Source: an uncultured Enhydrobacter sp. | GTDB taxonomy: Bacteria > Pseudomonadota > Gammaproteobacteria > Pseudomonadales > Moraxellaceae | DNA: 41,972 nt | NCBI GenBank assembly: GCA_946222995.1 | Contig: CAMIOS010000019.1 | Location: forward strand, 1 to 41,972 | Direction: 5' to 3' | Part shown: positions 1 through 8,108 of the stretch, in pieces | How the letters are laid out: every line of letters starts with the position of its first letter | How positions within the stretch are numbered: the first letter of the stretch is position 1 | The notes under the pieces: model-generated | Seen by the model: the letters and a program-made list of their open reading frames with translations, nothing else | What the model was told of the DNA's origin: nothing | The model's database searches: none | Translations under genes and position numbers: made by a program

Positions 1-86
1 AACTACTGATGAATATTTACCAAAATTAGTTTAGTGTTTTCTGTCGTGTGCAGAGCTTGTTTATATCGATAACAGCCAATATTTAA

Positions 87-109
87 AAAGGGCGAGATCA
101 TCGCCCTTT
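87..109 (-). terminator. Rho-independent terminator after dapC
   Basis: A 9-bp perfect stem, AAAGGGCGA / TCGCCCTTT, has a 5-nt loop. Read on the minus strand it is followed by a T-rich run. It lies about 12 nt beyond the dapC stop. Confidence 0.85.
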
Positions 110-121
110 GTTGCTAAAAAA

Positions 122-1318
122 TTACAGCAAACTCTCTAAATCAAGGGTCAATAAACGGTCAATGGCCGCTTTACTTTGGTCGATATCAGCGACTAATGCC
201 ATGCGAACATGATTTTTGCCTGCATTACCGTTTGGTGTATCTCTTGATAAATATCGTCCTGCCAATGCATGAATATTGAGTTTTTCATAAATGACTTTGA
301 CAAATTGTTCATCATCTTTGACAGGCACCCAAAAATAAAACCCCGCATCCGGGCGACGAAGAGGCAATTTATCCCCCAGTTTATCCAGCCATAAATCAAA
401 CTTTTGCCGATATAATGTGCGATTGTCTTCGACATGCTCTTCATCTTGCCATGCAGCAATTGAGGCTAACTGATGATGAATCGGCATGGCACAGCCTTGG
501 TAAGTACGATATTGGGCGTAAGGCTTCAGCAATTTAGCATCCCCTGCGACAAATCCCGACCGCATGCCTGGTAAGTTTGAGCGTTTTGACAGTGAGTGAA
601 ATACGATACAATTGTGAAAATTATCTCGTCCCAGTTTAGCACATACCTCAAGTAAACCTATTGGCGGCTCATCAAAATACAGCTCGCTGTAGCACTCATC
701 ACTCGCCAAAATAAAACCATATTTATCCGACAATTCAACCAAGCGTTGCCATTGTTCAAACCCCATCACCGCCCCAGTTGGGTTATTTGGGCTACACACA
801 AACACAAGCTGGGTTTTTTGCCAAACTTCATGCGGCACATTGTCATAGTCTCCGATAAAGTCATTGTCTGCGGTACAATTGACCAAGTACGGCTGCCCAC
901 CTGCCAAAAGGGTTGCCCCTTCATAGATTTGGTAAAACGGGTTGGGCATAATGACATAAGGTTTTTTATCGGCAATTTCACGGTTAAATGCCGCTTGCAC
1001 GAAGCTAAATAACGCCTCACGTGTGCCCATCACCGGCAAGATTTGGCTATCCATATCCACCGCTTTGACTTGAAACCGTGATTTTAACCAGTCGGCGATG
1101 GCTTGGCGTAATTCGGGTAAGCCGTTGGTAGAAGGGTAGTTTTGAATTTTGCCCAAATTATCCTTGATAACATCCAACACAAACTGTGGTGGGGTGTGCT
1201 GAGGTTCACCGATACCAAGCTTAATCGGGGTATAATCTGGGTTTGGGGTAATGCCTTGTAATAACGTTGCCATCTTGGCAAACGGGTAAGGGTAGAGCAA
1301 ATCAAGTTGTGGGTTCAT
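122..1318 (-). CDS. dapC: N-succinyldiaminopimelate aminotransferase (DapC)
   Basis: A 398-residue fold-type I PLP aminotransferase. It is expected to convert N-succinyl-2-amino-6-ketopimelate and glutamate to N-succinyl-LL-diaminopimelate in the cytosolic lysine/peptidoglycan pathway. Visible motifs are the GIGEPQHTPP start of the substrate lobe (about 35-44), SPNNPTG (176-182), D207 and Y210 of the PLP ring site, the Schiff-base lysine in SLSKRSNLPG (K245), and the phosphate/carboxylate arginine region GMRSGF (R253). Length fits the family. The neighbouring gene is an arginase, so this is not an obvious lysine operon. A strong terminator follows the stop. Other class I/II aminotransferases are possible, but the LLYPYPF N-terminus and the SLSKRSN context favour DapC. 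Confidence 0.9.
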   Translation of the reverse strand: MNPQLDLLYPYPFAKMATLLQGITPNPDYTPIKLGIGEPQHTPPQFVLDVIKDNLGKIQNYPSTNGLPELRQAIADWLKSRFQVKAVDMDSQILPVMGTREALFSFVQAAFNREIADKKPYVIMPNPFYQIYEGATLLAGGQPYLVNCTADNDFIGDYDNVPHEVWQKTQLVFVCSPNNPTGAVMGFEQWQRLVELSDKYGFILASDECYSELYFDEPPIGLLEVCAKLGRDNFHNCIVFHSLSKRSNLPGMRSGFVAGDAKLLKPYAQYRTYQGCAMPIHHQLASIAAWQDEEHVEDNRTLYRQKFDLWLDKLGDKLPLRRPDAGFYFWVPVKDDEQFVKVIYEKLNIHALAGRYLSRDTPNGNAGKNHVRMALVADIDQSKAAIDRLLTLDLESLL

Positions 1319-1340
1319 AGGCGTATCGGTCTAATCAAAA

Positions 1341-1363
1341 GTAGGGGCGTAGGGTATACGCCC
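1341..1363. repeat. GTAGGGGCGTA palindromic repeat, copy 1
   Basis: The left arm GTAGGGGCGTA and right arm TATACGCCC are inverted repeats in the gap between dapC and rocF. Four more copies lie inside the prophage at 13380, 18166, 19176 and 28911. This copy is in host DNA, so the family is not phage-specific. Confidence 0.8.
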
Positions 1364-1433
1364 AAAAAAAAATAGTTTCTACTTTAAACCGATTTATCGA
1401 GTTTGCCAAGACTAAACAAACTGTTTGGACGGG

Positions 1434-2357
1434 TTATTTTTTACGCATTAAGGTGGATTTGCCAAATAATGACTCAACCAAATCCACCGCCAACACTGCT
1501 GTACGGTTACGTTCATCGAGGGCAGGATTTAATTCCATAATATCCAGCGATGCCATCAAACCGGTGTCGGCAATCATTTCCATACACAGTTGGGCTTCAC
1601 GGTAGGTTGGACCTCCCATCACCGTGGTGCCCACGGCAGGGGCAATCGACGGGTCAAGAAAATCCACATCAAAACTAACGTGTAAATGCGTATTGTCACC
1701 CATGCCTGCCAACGCTTGCGCCATGGTGTAACGCATCCCATTTTCATCGATAAAACGCATGTCGTATACTTCAAGTCCTTGTTCGTGAACAAAGCGTTTT
1801 TCTTCGGGGTCAACGCTGCGAATACCGATTTGTCGCACCTGGGCAGGCGTGATAGCAGGCACATGACCGCTCATCTCAACCAACGCCGTCGCCCCAAACC
1901 CACACAACGACGCCACAGGCATGCCATGAATATTGCCCGAGGGAGTCATAGCAGCAGTATTAAAATCGGTATGGGCATCCAGCCACAAAATACGCAATTC
2001 TTTACCTACCTCACGACAATAGCGCGCCACCGCCGCAATCGAGCCAAGCCCAAGCGAATGGTCACCGCCCATCAAGATCGGCAGCCATCCTGCTTTAAGT
2101 TCAGCATATACCGCATCATGCACCAACTGGTTCCATTCAATCGCTTCGGGCAAATGGCGATAACCATCAACAGGCGGCTGCCAGGGATTGGCAGGACCTT
2201 GGATATTGCCACAGTCTTTAACATCAATCCCATGACTGGCAAGGGCGGTATCAATATTGGCAACTCGCAACGCCTCAGGCCCCATACTCACACCACGCGC
2301 CCCCGCACCAATGTCTGTGGGCGCACCGATTAACGAAACTAAATTTTGATTTATCAT
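1434..2357 (-). CDS. rocF: Arginase (ureohydrolase family)
   Basis: A 307-residue manganese ureohydrolase, expected to hydrolyse L-arginine to ornithine and urea in the cytosol. The Mn2+ ligands are all present: GGDHS (H100), DAHTD (D127, H129, D131) and SFDVDFLDP (D230, D232). The arginase-type loop SIAPAVGTTVMGGPT follows, which favours arginase over agmatinase or formimidoylglutamase. N-terminal GAPTDIGAGARG is typical of bacterial RocF. Length matches the family (about 300 residues). The start at 2357 lacks a strong Shine-Dalgarno. It is separated from dapC by 115 nt that hold a palindromic repeat, so it is probably transcribed on its own. Confidence 0.92.
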   Translation of the reverse strand: MINQNLVSLIGAPTDIGAGARGVSMGPEALRVANIDTALASHGIDVKDCGNIQGPANPWQPPVDGYRHLPEAIEWNQLVHDAVYAELKAGWLPILMGGDHSLGLGSIAAVARYCREVGKELRILWLDAHTDFNTAAMTPSGNIHGMPVASLCGFGATALVEMSGHVPAITPAQVRQIGIRSVDPEEKRFVHEQGLEVYDMRFIDENGMRYTMAQALAGMGDNTHLHVSFDVDFLDPSIAPAVGTTVMGGPTYREAQLCMEMIADTGLMASLDIMELNPALDERNRTAVLAVDLVESLFGKSTLMRKK

Positions 2358-2672
2358 TGTTGTTCATCACTCTATAAAAAATGGTAAAAATTTTTGCCAA
2401 ACGATAGCGTATTTTTGATGAAATGTCTATCGTGAAAGCGATGTGATGTCCTATGCTGCATTTAGCTGGATAGTTTGACAATGGCTGGGTGGCACAGTGT
2501 TAAAAATAGGTTTTTGATAGGCAGCTAACATCGATAAACACAATCATGTTAACTGGGTATGTTTTAGCGTGTTAAGCATCACCACTATCAAGCAACGCTT
2601 AACAGATTGTGGTCAGCAGTTAAGGTTTACTAGCTCGATAAAAAATAAGAACACAGCTAAAGCATCACATTT
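2358..2672. other. Non-coding gap between rocF and the COG4705-type gene
   Basis: These 315 bases have no open frame with a credible ribosome site on either strand. The stretch nearest 2360-2480 should hold the leftward rocF promoter. I see AT-rich tracts but no confident -35/-10 pair and no structured RNA. Confidence 0.5.
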
Positions 2673-3473
2673 TTAGGTAATTTGGCGTTTATGCTGCAGA
2701 TGTGATAAAGCAATAAGTACCGCCATTACCGCTATCGCTACCAAAGAAGCATTGAGCGTCCCTAAATCTAGCCCGCCTTTTGCCATTGGTTTGGTCAAGA
2801 AATCGCCAAAAGTCGCTCCAAAGGGACGGGTAAAAATAAACGCAATCCAAAATAATAACACGTGATTAATTTTAGAAAAATAATGCAATAGCACGACCAA
2901 CAAAATGATACCGCCTGTTATCATCGAGCCTTGCAGATAGCTTAAATCCAATTGATCGCCCAAAAAGTCGCCAAATGCCGTACCTAAACTGTTAGAAAAT
3001 AAAATTGCTACCCAATAATACAGCTCTTTGCCTCGCTCGAAAATCGGATACACTTCGAGCGAATGATATTTTTTATACCACAATACTAAGGTCACTAATA
3101 ATCCCGAAAACAGCACTAAACTTCCGCCTGTATAACCTAGATGAAACGTGCGGTCAATCGCATCGGAGATTTCTGTTCCCAAGGTAGTTGTGCCGATAAT
3201 CACCAGCCAAAACACCACAGGCACGAATTTTTTTAACCCAAGCTGAACTGCAAGCACCACTATAAAGCCCAAGCCAGTGATAGCAATACCTGTCAAATAG
3301 CCCAAATTTAAGGTTTGGGCGATAAAATCCCCCAAAGTTTCCCCAAGCGTGGTGGCGACAATCTTTAGTAGCCAAAAAAGCAAGGTCACTTTGGCAACTT
3401 TATTAAATAATCCGTTGGGTTGCTGGCATGTTGTAGCGGGGTTTGATTGAGAAAAAGCAGTCAATGAGGTCAT
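2673..3473 (-). CDS. COG4705-type multi-pass membrane protein with four internal repeats
   Basis: A 266-residue integral membrane protein built from four copies of a repeat containing a TLGxxxGD-like motif: TLGETLGD, TLGTEISD, SLGTAFGD and PFGATFGD. Each lies between hydrophobic helices and is followed by a xLxLGYL-like stretch. This matches the uncharacterised family COG4705. Function is unknown; some members are described near metal- or acid-stress genes. I chose the ATG at 3473, preceded by CGGAG at 8 nt, over an upstream TTG at 3491. It is the last host gene before the prophage. Confidence 0.8.
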   Translation of the reverse strand: MTSLTAFSQSNPATTCQQPNGLFNKVAKVTLLFWLLKIVATTLGETLGDFIAQTLNLGYLTGIAITGLGFIVVLAVQLGLKKFVPVVFWLVIIGTTTLGTEISDAIDRTFHLGYTGGSLVLFSGLLVTLVLWYKKYHSLEVYPIFERGKELYYWVAILFSNSLGTAFGDFLGDQLDLSYLQGSMITGGIILLVVLLHYFSKINHVLLFWIAFIFTRPFGATFGDFLTKPMAKGGLDLGTLNASLVAIAVMAVLIALSHLQHKRQIT

Positions 3474-3651
3474 AGTGCGCTCCGTTTGCAAAAATAATGT
3501 GTCTAATCTGTCCAGAATATGACAAATAACCTCACTATACGGTGCAAAACTTAGCCCAACCTTAGTGATGCCGAGCGTGATAAATTCTTAAAAAATGCGT
3601 TATAAATCACTTGCCATATTATTACACCCCATGCAACGCAATTACAATTTT

Positions 3652-3675
3652 AAAAGCGAATTCGTCGTCGCTTTT
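3652..3675. repeat. GCGAATTCG-type palindrome, copy 1
   Basis: AAAAGCGA and TCGCTTTT arms flank an ATTCGTCG centre. It is related to palindromes at 17707, 17745 and 31808. Confidence 0.65.
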
Positions 3676-3701
3676 GCCTTAAAAATTTGAAATAATAGAC
3701 C

Positions 3702-3728
3702 TGCTTTGGGTGGGTCGAAATAAGCATG
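3702..3728 (+). repeat. Probable left-end transposase-binding site
   Basis: It carries GGTGGG (3709-3714), two bases, GA, seven bases, then ATG (3726-3728). The same spaced pattern occurs twice at the right end on the opposite strand, so all three point into the prophage. A TG dinucleotide at 3702 is a possible terminal base pair of the element. Confidence 0.5.
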
Positions 3729-3780
3729 ACGAATAAGACCACCATGTCCTCATCGGTTTTCAGCCCCAAAGCACAATAAA

Positions 3781-3804
3781 AAACCCTGCTTATTGGCAGG
3801 GTTT
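3781..3804 (-). terminator. Terminator of the tail operon
   Basis: AAACCCTGC / GCAGGGTTT stem with a 6-nt TTATTG loop, flanked by A- and T-runs on both sides, so it could act in either direction. It lies about 40 nt past the last late gene. Confidence 0.85.
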
Positions 3805-3842
3805 GTTTTTATACCAGTCTTAGGCTTTTACAAAGCCCTCTA

Positions 3843-4661
3843 TCAAATTGTCTTAATCGCCATCGGTGCGGTATCAGGCACAATCACGCCACGGCACACA
3901 AAATCATTTATAAGTCGCACAGATGGGCTTTTCCATGTTTGACCTGTATTTTTATTCGTGATAATTAGCCCATCGAAAGTTGCTGTAAAATCTACAACAT
4001 CATTGGTGTTAAGCACGATATCATTCGACAAATCAATGTTAAACTGCTCACCACGTGACGCTGCATCACGATAAGCAATCGACAGCTTATTGTCGCTAAC
4101 TGTTAGTGTTAATCTGCTATCGGGGTTATCTAAAATGCCGTTCGATTCGCTGCCGTATAACACATAATAATTTGGTCTAGTGTGTGTTAACTCAAAATTA
4201 ATGGGTTGCTCTGATAATGCTTGATAGCCTTGTACGCCTGATTCAAGCGTCCCGCCTGTATATGTCAAACTTGTGCCATCATAGGTACAGTTTAATAATT
4301 GGGTCAAAGTAGCAGGCTGTGTGCTTGTACCGCCCGTACTGCCTGTGGTGTCAGTAGAAGGCGTCGATGCACCACCTGACGTAGTATCAACGGGCGGTAC
4401 AAATGCTTCGCCCATCACAATCAAATCCGCCTCATCGATTTGGTTGTTCACATCGAGTTTGACCCACACAGGCGCATTATAATTAAACTCTTTGCCATCA
4501 GTAAGCTTGTCAGTGACAAACGCCGATTTTGCCGTTGGCGTATCTGCTCCGAAATAGATATGATAATTGGCAGCCGTATTACAGCCGATGAGCGTCACAT
4601 TGCCTGTGGCGACTTGTTGCCAGCCTTGGGTAATGGTTAAACGTTGGGTTAATGCCGTCAT
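3843..4661 (-). CDS. Putative tail tip/fibre-associated protein, distal late gene
   Basis: A 272-residue protein of unknown family and the last gene of the leftward late arm. Residues 1-90 form one probable beta-rich domain (N-terminal QRLTITQGWQQVATGNVTLI). A low-complexity Ser/Thr/Gly linker follows (about 94-118), then a second beta-rich domain ending near the C-terminus with KSPSVRLINDFVCRGV. Position after gpI, where P2-type phages encode fibre proteins, and the linker architecture suggest a surface-exposed role at the tail tip. There is no recognisable fibre chaperone or enzymatic motif. The start has TAAAGGAGT upstream and is well supported. Confidence 0.6.
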   Translation of the reverse strand: MTALTQRLTITQGWQQVATGNVTLIGCNTAANYHIYFGADTPTAKSAFVTDKLTDGKEFNYNAPVWVKLDVNNQIDEADLIVMGEAFVPPVDTTSGGASTPSTDTTGSTGGTSTQPATLTQLLNCTYDGTSLTYTGGTLESGVQGYQALSEQPINFELTHTRPNYYVLYGSESNGILDNPDSRLTLTVSDNKLSIAYRDAASRGEQFNIDLSNDIVLNTNDVVDFTATFDGLIITNKNTGQTWKSPSVRLINDFVCRGVIVPDTAPMAIKTI

Positions 4662-4729
4662 AATTGACTCCTTTAGATTTAGTTGATTTAGGTTAATTGA
4701 ATTGGTTAGGGTTAAAAGTAACGAGTTGA

Positions 4730-5386
4730 TTAAACCGTCAAACTACTACTATTATTAAAGCCTTGTCGTTGACCGTCTGTTAGATAAGCAGCCACACCAC
4801 AAGATAAACTAACGCCATGATAGGTTCTGTCAGACGGTAGTACAAATGTGTGCTCAAGCTTATTACCCGTGGCTTGTATCGTGCCACTTAATGCTGCGTT
4901 ATAAGTCCATGAGATTTGGACACTATCAATTGTCGTAAAGGTAAACGTATCAGGTGAATAACTAAGCCACATCGTGACATCCATCGGTTTACTGGTATCA
5001 ATATCGCCGTGTGGACTGATATAAGCCACAAAATTAACGGTGTCAGGTGAGGTAAAGTACGAACTTGATAAATCAATACCCATTGAATATGTTGGATTTG
5101 GCGTAGTACCTGTTGAGGTGCCAGTCGTCGTTCCTGTTTGACTACCTGTTGTCGTTCCCGTAGTTGTCCCCGTTGTCGGCGCTGTCGTTGTCACACCTCT
5201 ATTCTCTAACGCCGTAATACGCTCCAACGCCTTTGCCAGCTCAGTCTTTAGCCACCTATCATTTTGAGCCAGCTCCACATGCGGGATATTATCCACACCG
5301 TCAGCACCGCCTTGCACGGGATCATCGAGATCAATAATCGTCAGCTCATCGTGCCATACCGCTTGTACCGTTAATTTACTCGCCAT
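4730..5386 (-). CDS. Putative tail fibre/tip protein with TTG-repeat linker
   Basis: A 218-residue protein directly after gpI. The N-terminal part (1-60) contains a short helix ending ALERITALENR, like the coiled segment found before fibre domains. A Thr/Gly-rich tract of TTGT-type units (about 65-100) follows, then a beta-rich C-terminal domain of about 115 residues. I place the start at the ATG at 5386, one base after the gpI stop and 8 nt after GAGGA, rather than at an upstream ATG at 5407 that lacks a ribosome site. Its position and linker point to receptor-binding or tip function by inference only; no homologous family is recognised. Confidence 0.65.
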   Translation of the reverse strand: MASKLTVQAVWHDELTIIDLDDPVQGGADGVDNIPHVELAQNDRWLKTELAKALERITALENRGVTTTAPTTGTTTGTTTGSQTGTTTGTSTGTTPNPTYSMGIDLSSSYFTSPDTVNFVAYISPHGDIDTSKPMDVTMWLSYSPDTFTFTTIDSVQISWTYNAALSGTIQATGNKLEHTFVLPSDRTYHGVSLSCGVAAYLTDGQRQGFNNSSSLTV

Positions 5387-5387
5387 A

Positions 5388-6008
5388 CTACCAGTCCTCT
5401 TCATCAAAAATAATCAAACCCAAATAATCAAACTCACCATTATGCCTTGCCAATCCGTCATGCTTTAACGCACCCCGAAAATCAATGCGTTTTAACACCG
5501 CTCGTGCGGGAGCAATTTCCACCAATGCCAAGCGGATTTTAACCGCCTGCTCACGGGTAATCGGGCGAGCCAGCTTTAAGTCATACTCCCACCAGTTTGG
5601 CGAACGGTACACCTCACTGCCATCATGACGAAAACTACCGTCATGCATCCGATACCCCGTATGCTCAATCAGTACCGCATCGCCAAAACCTAGCACCGCT
5701 AGAGCCTGCTTAATCGCCCACGGCGTGCCTTTATAGCGGTGAATCTCAATCGCCGTTTTAATCAGCTCACGACGGGCAGATTCCTCATTGGCAAGCTCCC
5801 AGCCATCACCAAACAAGCTAAACTGCTTACCCAGCCACACCAACGCCGAAGCCTCGACACGGTCAATCAAATTAACAAGCAACCCCGACAAATCCAACCG
5901 ATTAAGCCGCTCAGCGATTAACTGCTCTAGCAGTACCAACCGTTTATCAATATTCACAGACGGTGGCAAAATACTTTGTGCTTCAAACTCGCCAATATTA
6001 CTGCTCAT
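5388..6008 (-). CDS. P2 gpI-like tail/baseplate protein
   Basis: A 206-residue member of the P2 gpI tail protein family, part of the baseplate periphery and the link to the tail fibres. Recognisable features are the N-terminal SILPPSVNIDKRLVLLEQLI, the middle ANEESARRELIKTAIEIHRYKGTPWAIKQAL (typical gpI RYKGTPWA core) and WWEYDLKLARPITREQAVKI. The start overlaps the end of the gpJ gene by 11 nt, as in other P2-type tails. Length fits the family (about 180-210). It is translated with gpJ and gpW in one block. Confidence 0.88.
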   Translation of the reverse strand: MSSNIGEFEAQSILPPSVNIDKRLVLLEQLIAERLNRLDLSGLLVNLIDRVEASALVWLGKQFSLFGDGWELANEESARRELIKTAIEIHRYKGTPWAIKQALAVLGFGDAVLIEHTGYRMHDGSFRHDGSEVYRSPNWWEYDLKLARPITREQAVKIRLALVEIAPARAVLKRIDFRGALKHDGLARHNGEFDYLGLIIFDEEDW

Positions 6009-7119
6009 ACGCTTGCCCTAAACTGATAGCCACCTGTTTAACTTGCCCCCACTGGTGAGCCTGTATCACATGATTGGCTATCGGTTTAGCCAGTTTCACG
6101 TCATACACCCCATCGACCTTTAAGGTAGCGATAATTTGACTGGGTACAATATCAAAGCCCAACTGACGGGTAGCGGTGGCAAGATACGCATTGAGGGCGG
6201 TTTTGGCATTGGCAAGCACGGTGGTACTATCGGCATTTTTAAGCGGATAAATCACCGCCTCAATATCAAAGCTCACCACCTGCGGCGATAAGGCAATCAC
6301 CGTATCGGTCAAAGGGCGGAGTTTTTCACCTGTGAGCCTCGCTTGGATTAACTCAAGTAATGTAGCACTAGGTAGCCCTGTATCGGTCAGCACATACACC
6401 AGCACCCGCCCATAGCCCCGTGTCGTCACCGCCACATCAATAATGGTTTGACTCACCGAACGGGCAAAAAACTCATACGCCGCCCGACTGCCCGCATTGG
6501 TAAATGCTTCAGGGGCTAAAAAAATCCGCTCACGTAGCCCCGCATCGCTTTCCACATCCGCCCCACCACTGGGTACGGTACTGTTACTGACCATCAAGCC
6601 ATCCACGAAGTTATCGCTCAGCCACTCATTAAGCTGTCCCATCTGCCAGCCATTGCCAATCGCCCCCGCTATCGTGCAGACAGCATTTGCCGTCGCCGAC
6701 GTTTGACCCACCCCGATAATCGCCTGTTCCGTGGTGGCAAAGCTCACCTGACCATTACCAAACTGCGTACCGATAGGTAACACAATTTGCGTATTTGCAG
6801 GATTTTTTAGGCTAAAAGTCGCCACACAGCGAGCCGTCGCCGCAGGCAGACGCACCACGCCTACCAATTTGGCAAGGTAGTCGAGCATTGGAGCACGAGC
6901 AAAGTCCACCAAATTTTGCATTGCCGCATCTTGGATTTGCTCACGCACCAGCGTTTCACGGTATGCCAGCATATTAATAAACAACCGCTCAATCTGAGCA
7001 GGTTGCAGGGTTTTACCCGTCTTATCCTCCCACCACGCTATCATCTCAGCCGTGATAGCTTGCGGGTCACGACCCACAAAATCGGGCAAAGGTAAATTGG
7101 TAGCCGCCACTTGGCTCAT
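5998..7119 (-). CDS. P2 gpJ-like baseplate wedge protein
   Basis: A 373-residue baseplate assembly protein of the P2 gpJ / Mu gp47 / T4 gp6 superfamily, forming the wedge arms of the contractile-tail baseplate. It begins with LPLPDFVGRDPQAITAEMIAWWEDKTGKTL-type sequence usual for gpJ and contains the central SGGADVESDAGLRERIFLAPEAFTNAGSRAAYEFFARSV motif region and VLVYVLTDTGLPSATLLELIQARLTGEKLRPLTD. It overlaps gpW by 4 nt and gpI by 11 nt, which indicates translational coupling. Somewhat longer than P2 gpJ (302 residues). Confidence 0.9.
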   Translation of the reverse strand: MSQVAATNLPLPDFVGRDPQAITAEMIAWWEDKTGKTLQPAQIERLFINMLAYRETLVREQIQDAAMQNLVDFARAPMLDYLAKLVGVVRLPAATARCVATFSLKNPANTQIVLPIGTQFGNGQVSFATTEQAIIGVGQTSATANAVCTIAGAIGNGWQMGQLNEWLSDNFVDGLMVSNSTVPSGGADVESDAGLRERIFLAPEAFTNAGSRAAYEFFARSVSQTIIDVAVTTRGYGRVLVYVLTDTGLPSATLLELIQARLTGEKLRPLTDTVIALSPQVVSFDIEAVIYPLKNADSTTVLANAKTALNAYLATATRQLGFDIVPSQIIATLKVDGVYDVKLAKPIANHVIQAHQWGQVKQVAISLGQAYEQ

Positions 7120-7484
7120 AACTTTATCTCCACATCACGAGCCACCCCATCGGCAAGTACATAAGTCACTTTTGCCACAAGATGCGCGTTTAGATTGTCA
7201 AAGCCCATCGCCACCGCCACCGACTTGACCCGTGGTTCAAAGCGTAAAATCGCCGTGGGACAAGTACGAGCGAGGTGTACCATCGCCACATCGGGGTCAG
7301 CATCAATATAATCCAACCCCTCATTGCCAAACTCAGGGCGATGCACATCGCTACCCAAAGGCGTGGTTAATATCAGGCTAATGGCTTGCTCCACATCGGC
7401 TACCCCCTCGACCACCCCGACACTATCAAGCGATACAGGATTAATCGCAGGTTGCCAATGCGTTGCATTACTATAAATTGTCAT
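7116..7484 (-). CDS. P2 gpW-like baseplate protein (gp25/lysozyme-like fold)
   Basis: A 122-residue member of the gpW/gp25 baseplate family. The segment ISLILTTPLGSDVHRPEFGNEGLDYIDADPD carries the conserved TxxGxRxxxPxFG signature in the form TPLGSDVHRPEFG. The ATG at 7484 is preferred. An in-frame TTG at 7496 would start inside the terminator T-run. An unusually placed terminator lies directly upstream, so gpW-J-I may depend on readthrough or a local promoter. Confidence 0.85.
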   Translation of the reverse strand: MTIYSNATHWQPAINPVSLDSVGVVEGVADVEQAISLILTTPLGSDVHRPEFGNEGLDYIDADPDVAMVHLARTCPTAILRFEPRVKSVAVAMGFDNLNAHLVAKVTYVLADGVARDVEIKL

Positions 7485-7493
7485 ATTCTTTGC

Positions 7494-7528
7494 CAAAATA
7501 AAAAGGCTACCCGTGATAGTGTAGCCCT
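7494..7528 (-). terminator. Hairpin with T-run between gpV and gpW
   Basis: On the minus strand GGGCTAC and GTAGCC arms enclose about 10 nt and are followed by TTTTTATTTT. The T-run overlaps the translation start region of the gpW gene. Confidence 0.7.
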
Positions 7529-7584
7529 TATTGTCTTGGATAGATTTTAATAGACATTAAAAATCATCACATTGAATAGTAAAA

Positions 7585-8082
7585 TCATTGCATGATATTG
7601 GTCAGCGACCCTTTGCCTTTTTCTAAGTGTCTATGCCCTTTTACCGACACCCCACCCACAATCACATCATCACAATAAATCACCTTTGCCCGAATATCCT
7701 TGGTATTCATGTCTTGGGCATTGGTGGTCGGGGTGTCAAGGTTCACCGCCTGCACCGCTTTAACTGTGGTTGCTTGGCTGTCAGGGTCATACTGGATTCT
7801 ACTGCCATCATTAAAATCAAAGGTCAGCCCATCACCCTCAGGCTCGCTATCAGGCTCACTATGTACTGCCCCGAGTACCACGCCCGTTTCGGCATTGTCC
7901 GATAACAGTAGAGCAACTTGCGTCCCCACAGGCATTGCCCAGCCCGACGTTTTACCCAGCGACTGCATGGCAAGGCTCGTTAGCCACGGCGTTTCCATAC
8001 CATCCGCATCTTCGATGGTGCATTTATAGCGTAACGGCTTACGCTGTACTTGGCTTATCACGCCATAGCGTAAATCAAGCAT
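7585..8082 (-). CDS. P2 gpV-like baseplate spike protein
   Basis: A 165-residue tail spike/puncturing protein of the gpV / Mu gp45 group. The N-terminal part is an OB-fold: LRYGVISQVQRKPLRYKCTIEDADG, then PWLTSLAMQSLGKTSGWAMPVGTQVALLLSDNAETGVVLGA. A repetitive beta-helix region follows, and the C-terminal HRH (about 151-153) recalls the histidine cluster that binds iron at the tip of such spikes. Shorter than P2 gpV (211 residues). The 88-nt gap to gpW is the longest inside the baseplate block. Confidence 0.87.
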   Translation of the reverse strand: MLDLRYGVISQVQRKPLRYKCTIEDADGMETPWLTSLAMQSLGKTSGWAMPVGTQVALLLSDNAETGVVLGAVHSEPDSEPEGDGLTFDFNDGSRIQYDPDSQATTVKAVQAVNLDTPTTNAQDMNTKDIRAKVIYCDDVIVGGVSVKGHRHLEKGKGSLTNIMQ

Positions 8083-8108
8083 GGTTATTTTCCTTTATTT
8101 TTTACTCT

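Larger units (their letters stand above)
3474..3842. other. Host-prophage left junction region
   Basis: This 369-nt non-coding stretch holds the leftward promoter region of the membrane protein gene (about 3475-3560), a palindromic repeat (3652-3675), a probable inward-facing transposase-binding site (3709-3728) and the late-operon terminator (3781-3804). The prophage left end should lie between about 3600 and 3705. I could not fix it to the base. Confidence 0.55.

Noticed and set aside
1686..2333. Long open frame on the plus strand across the arginase gene
   Set aside because: It is antisense to a fully conserved arginase, with no ribosome site and a His/Arg/Thr-rich random-like composition.
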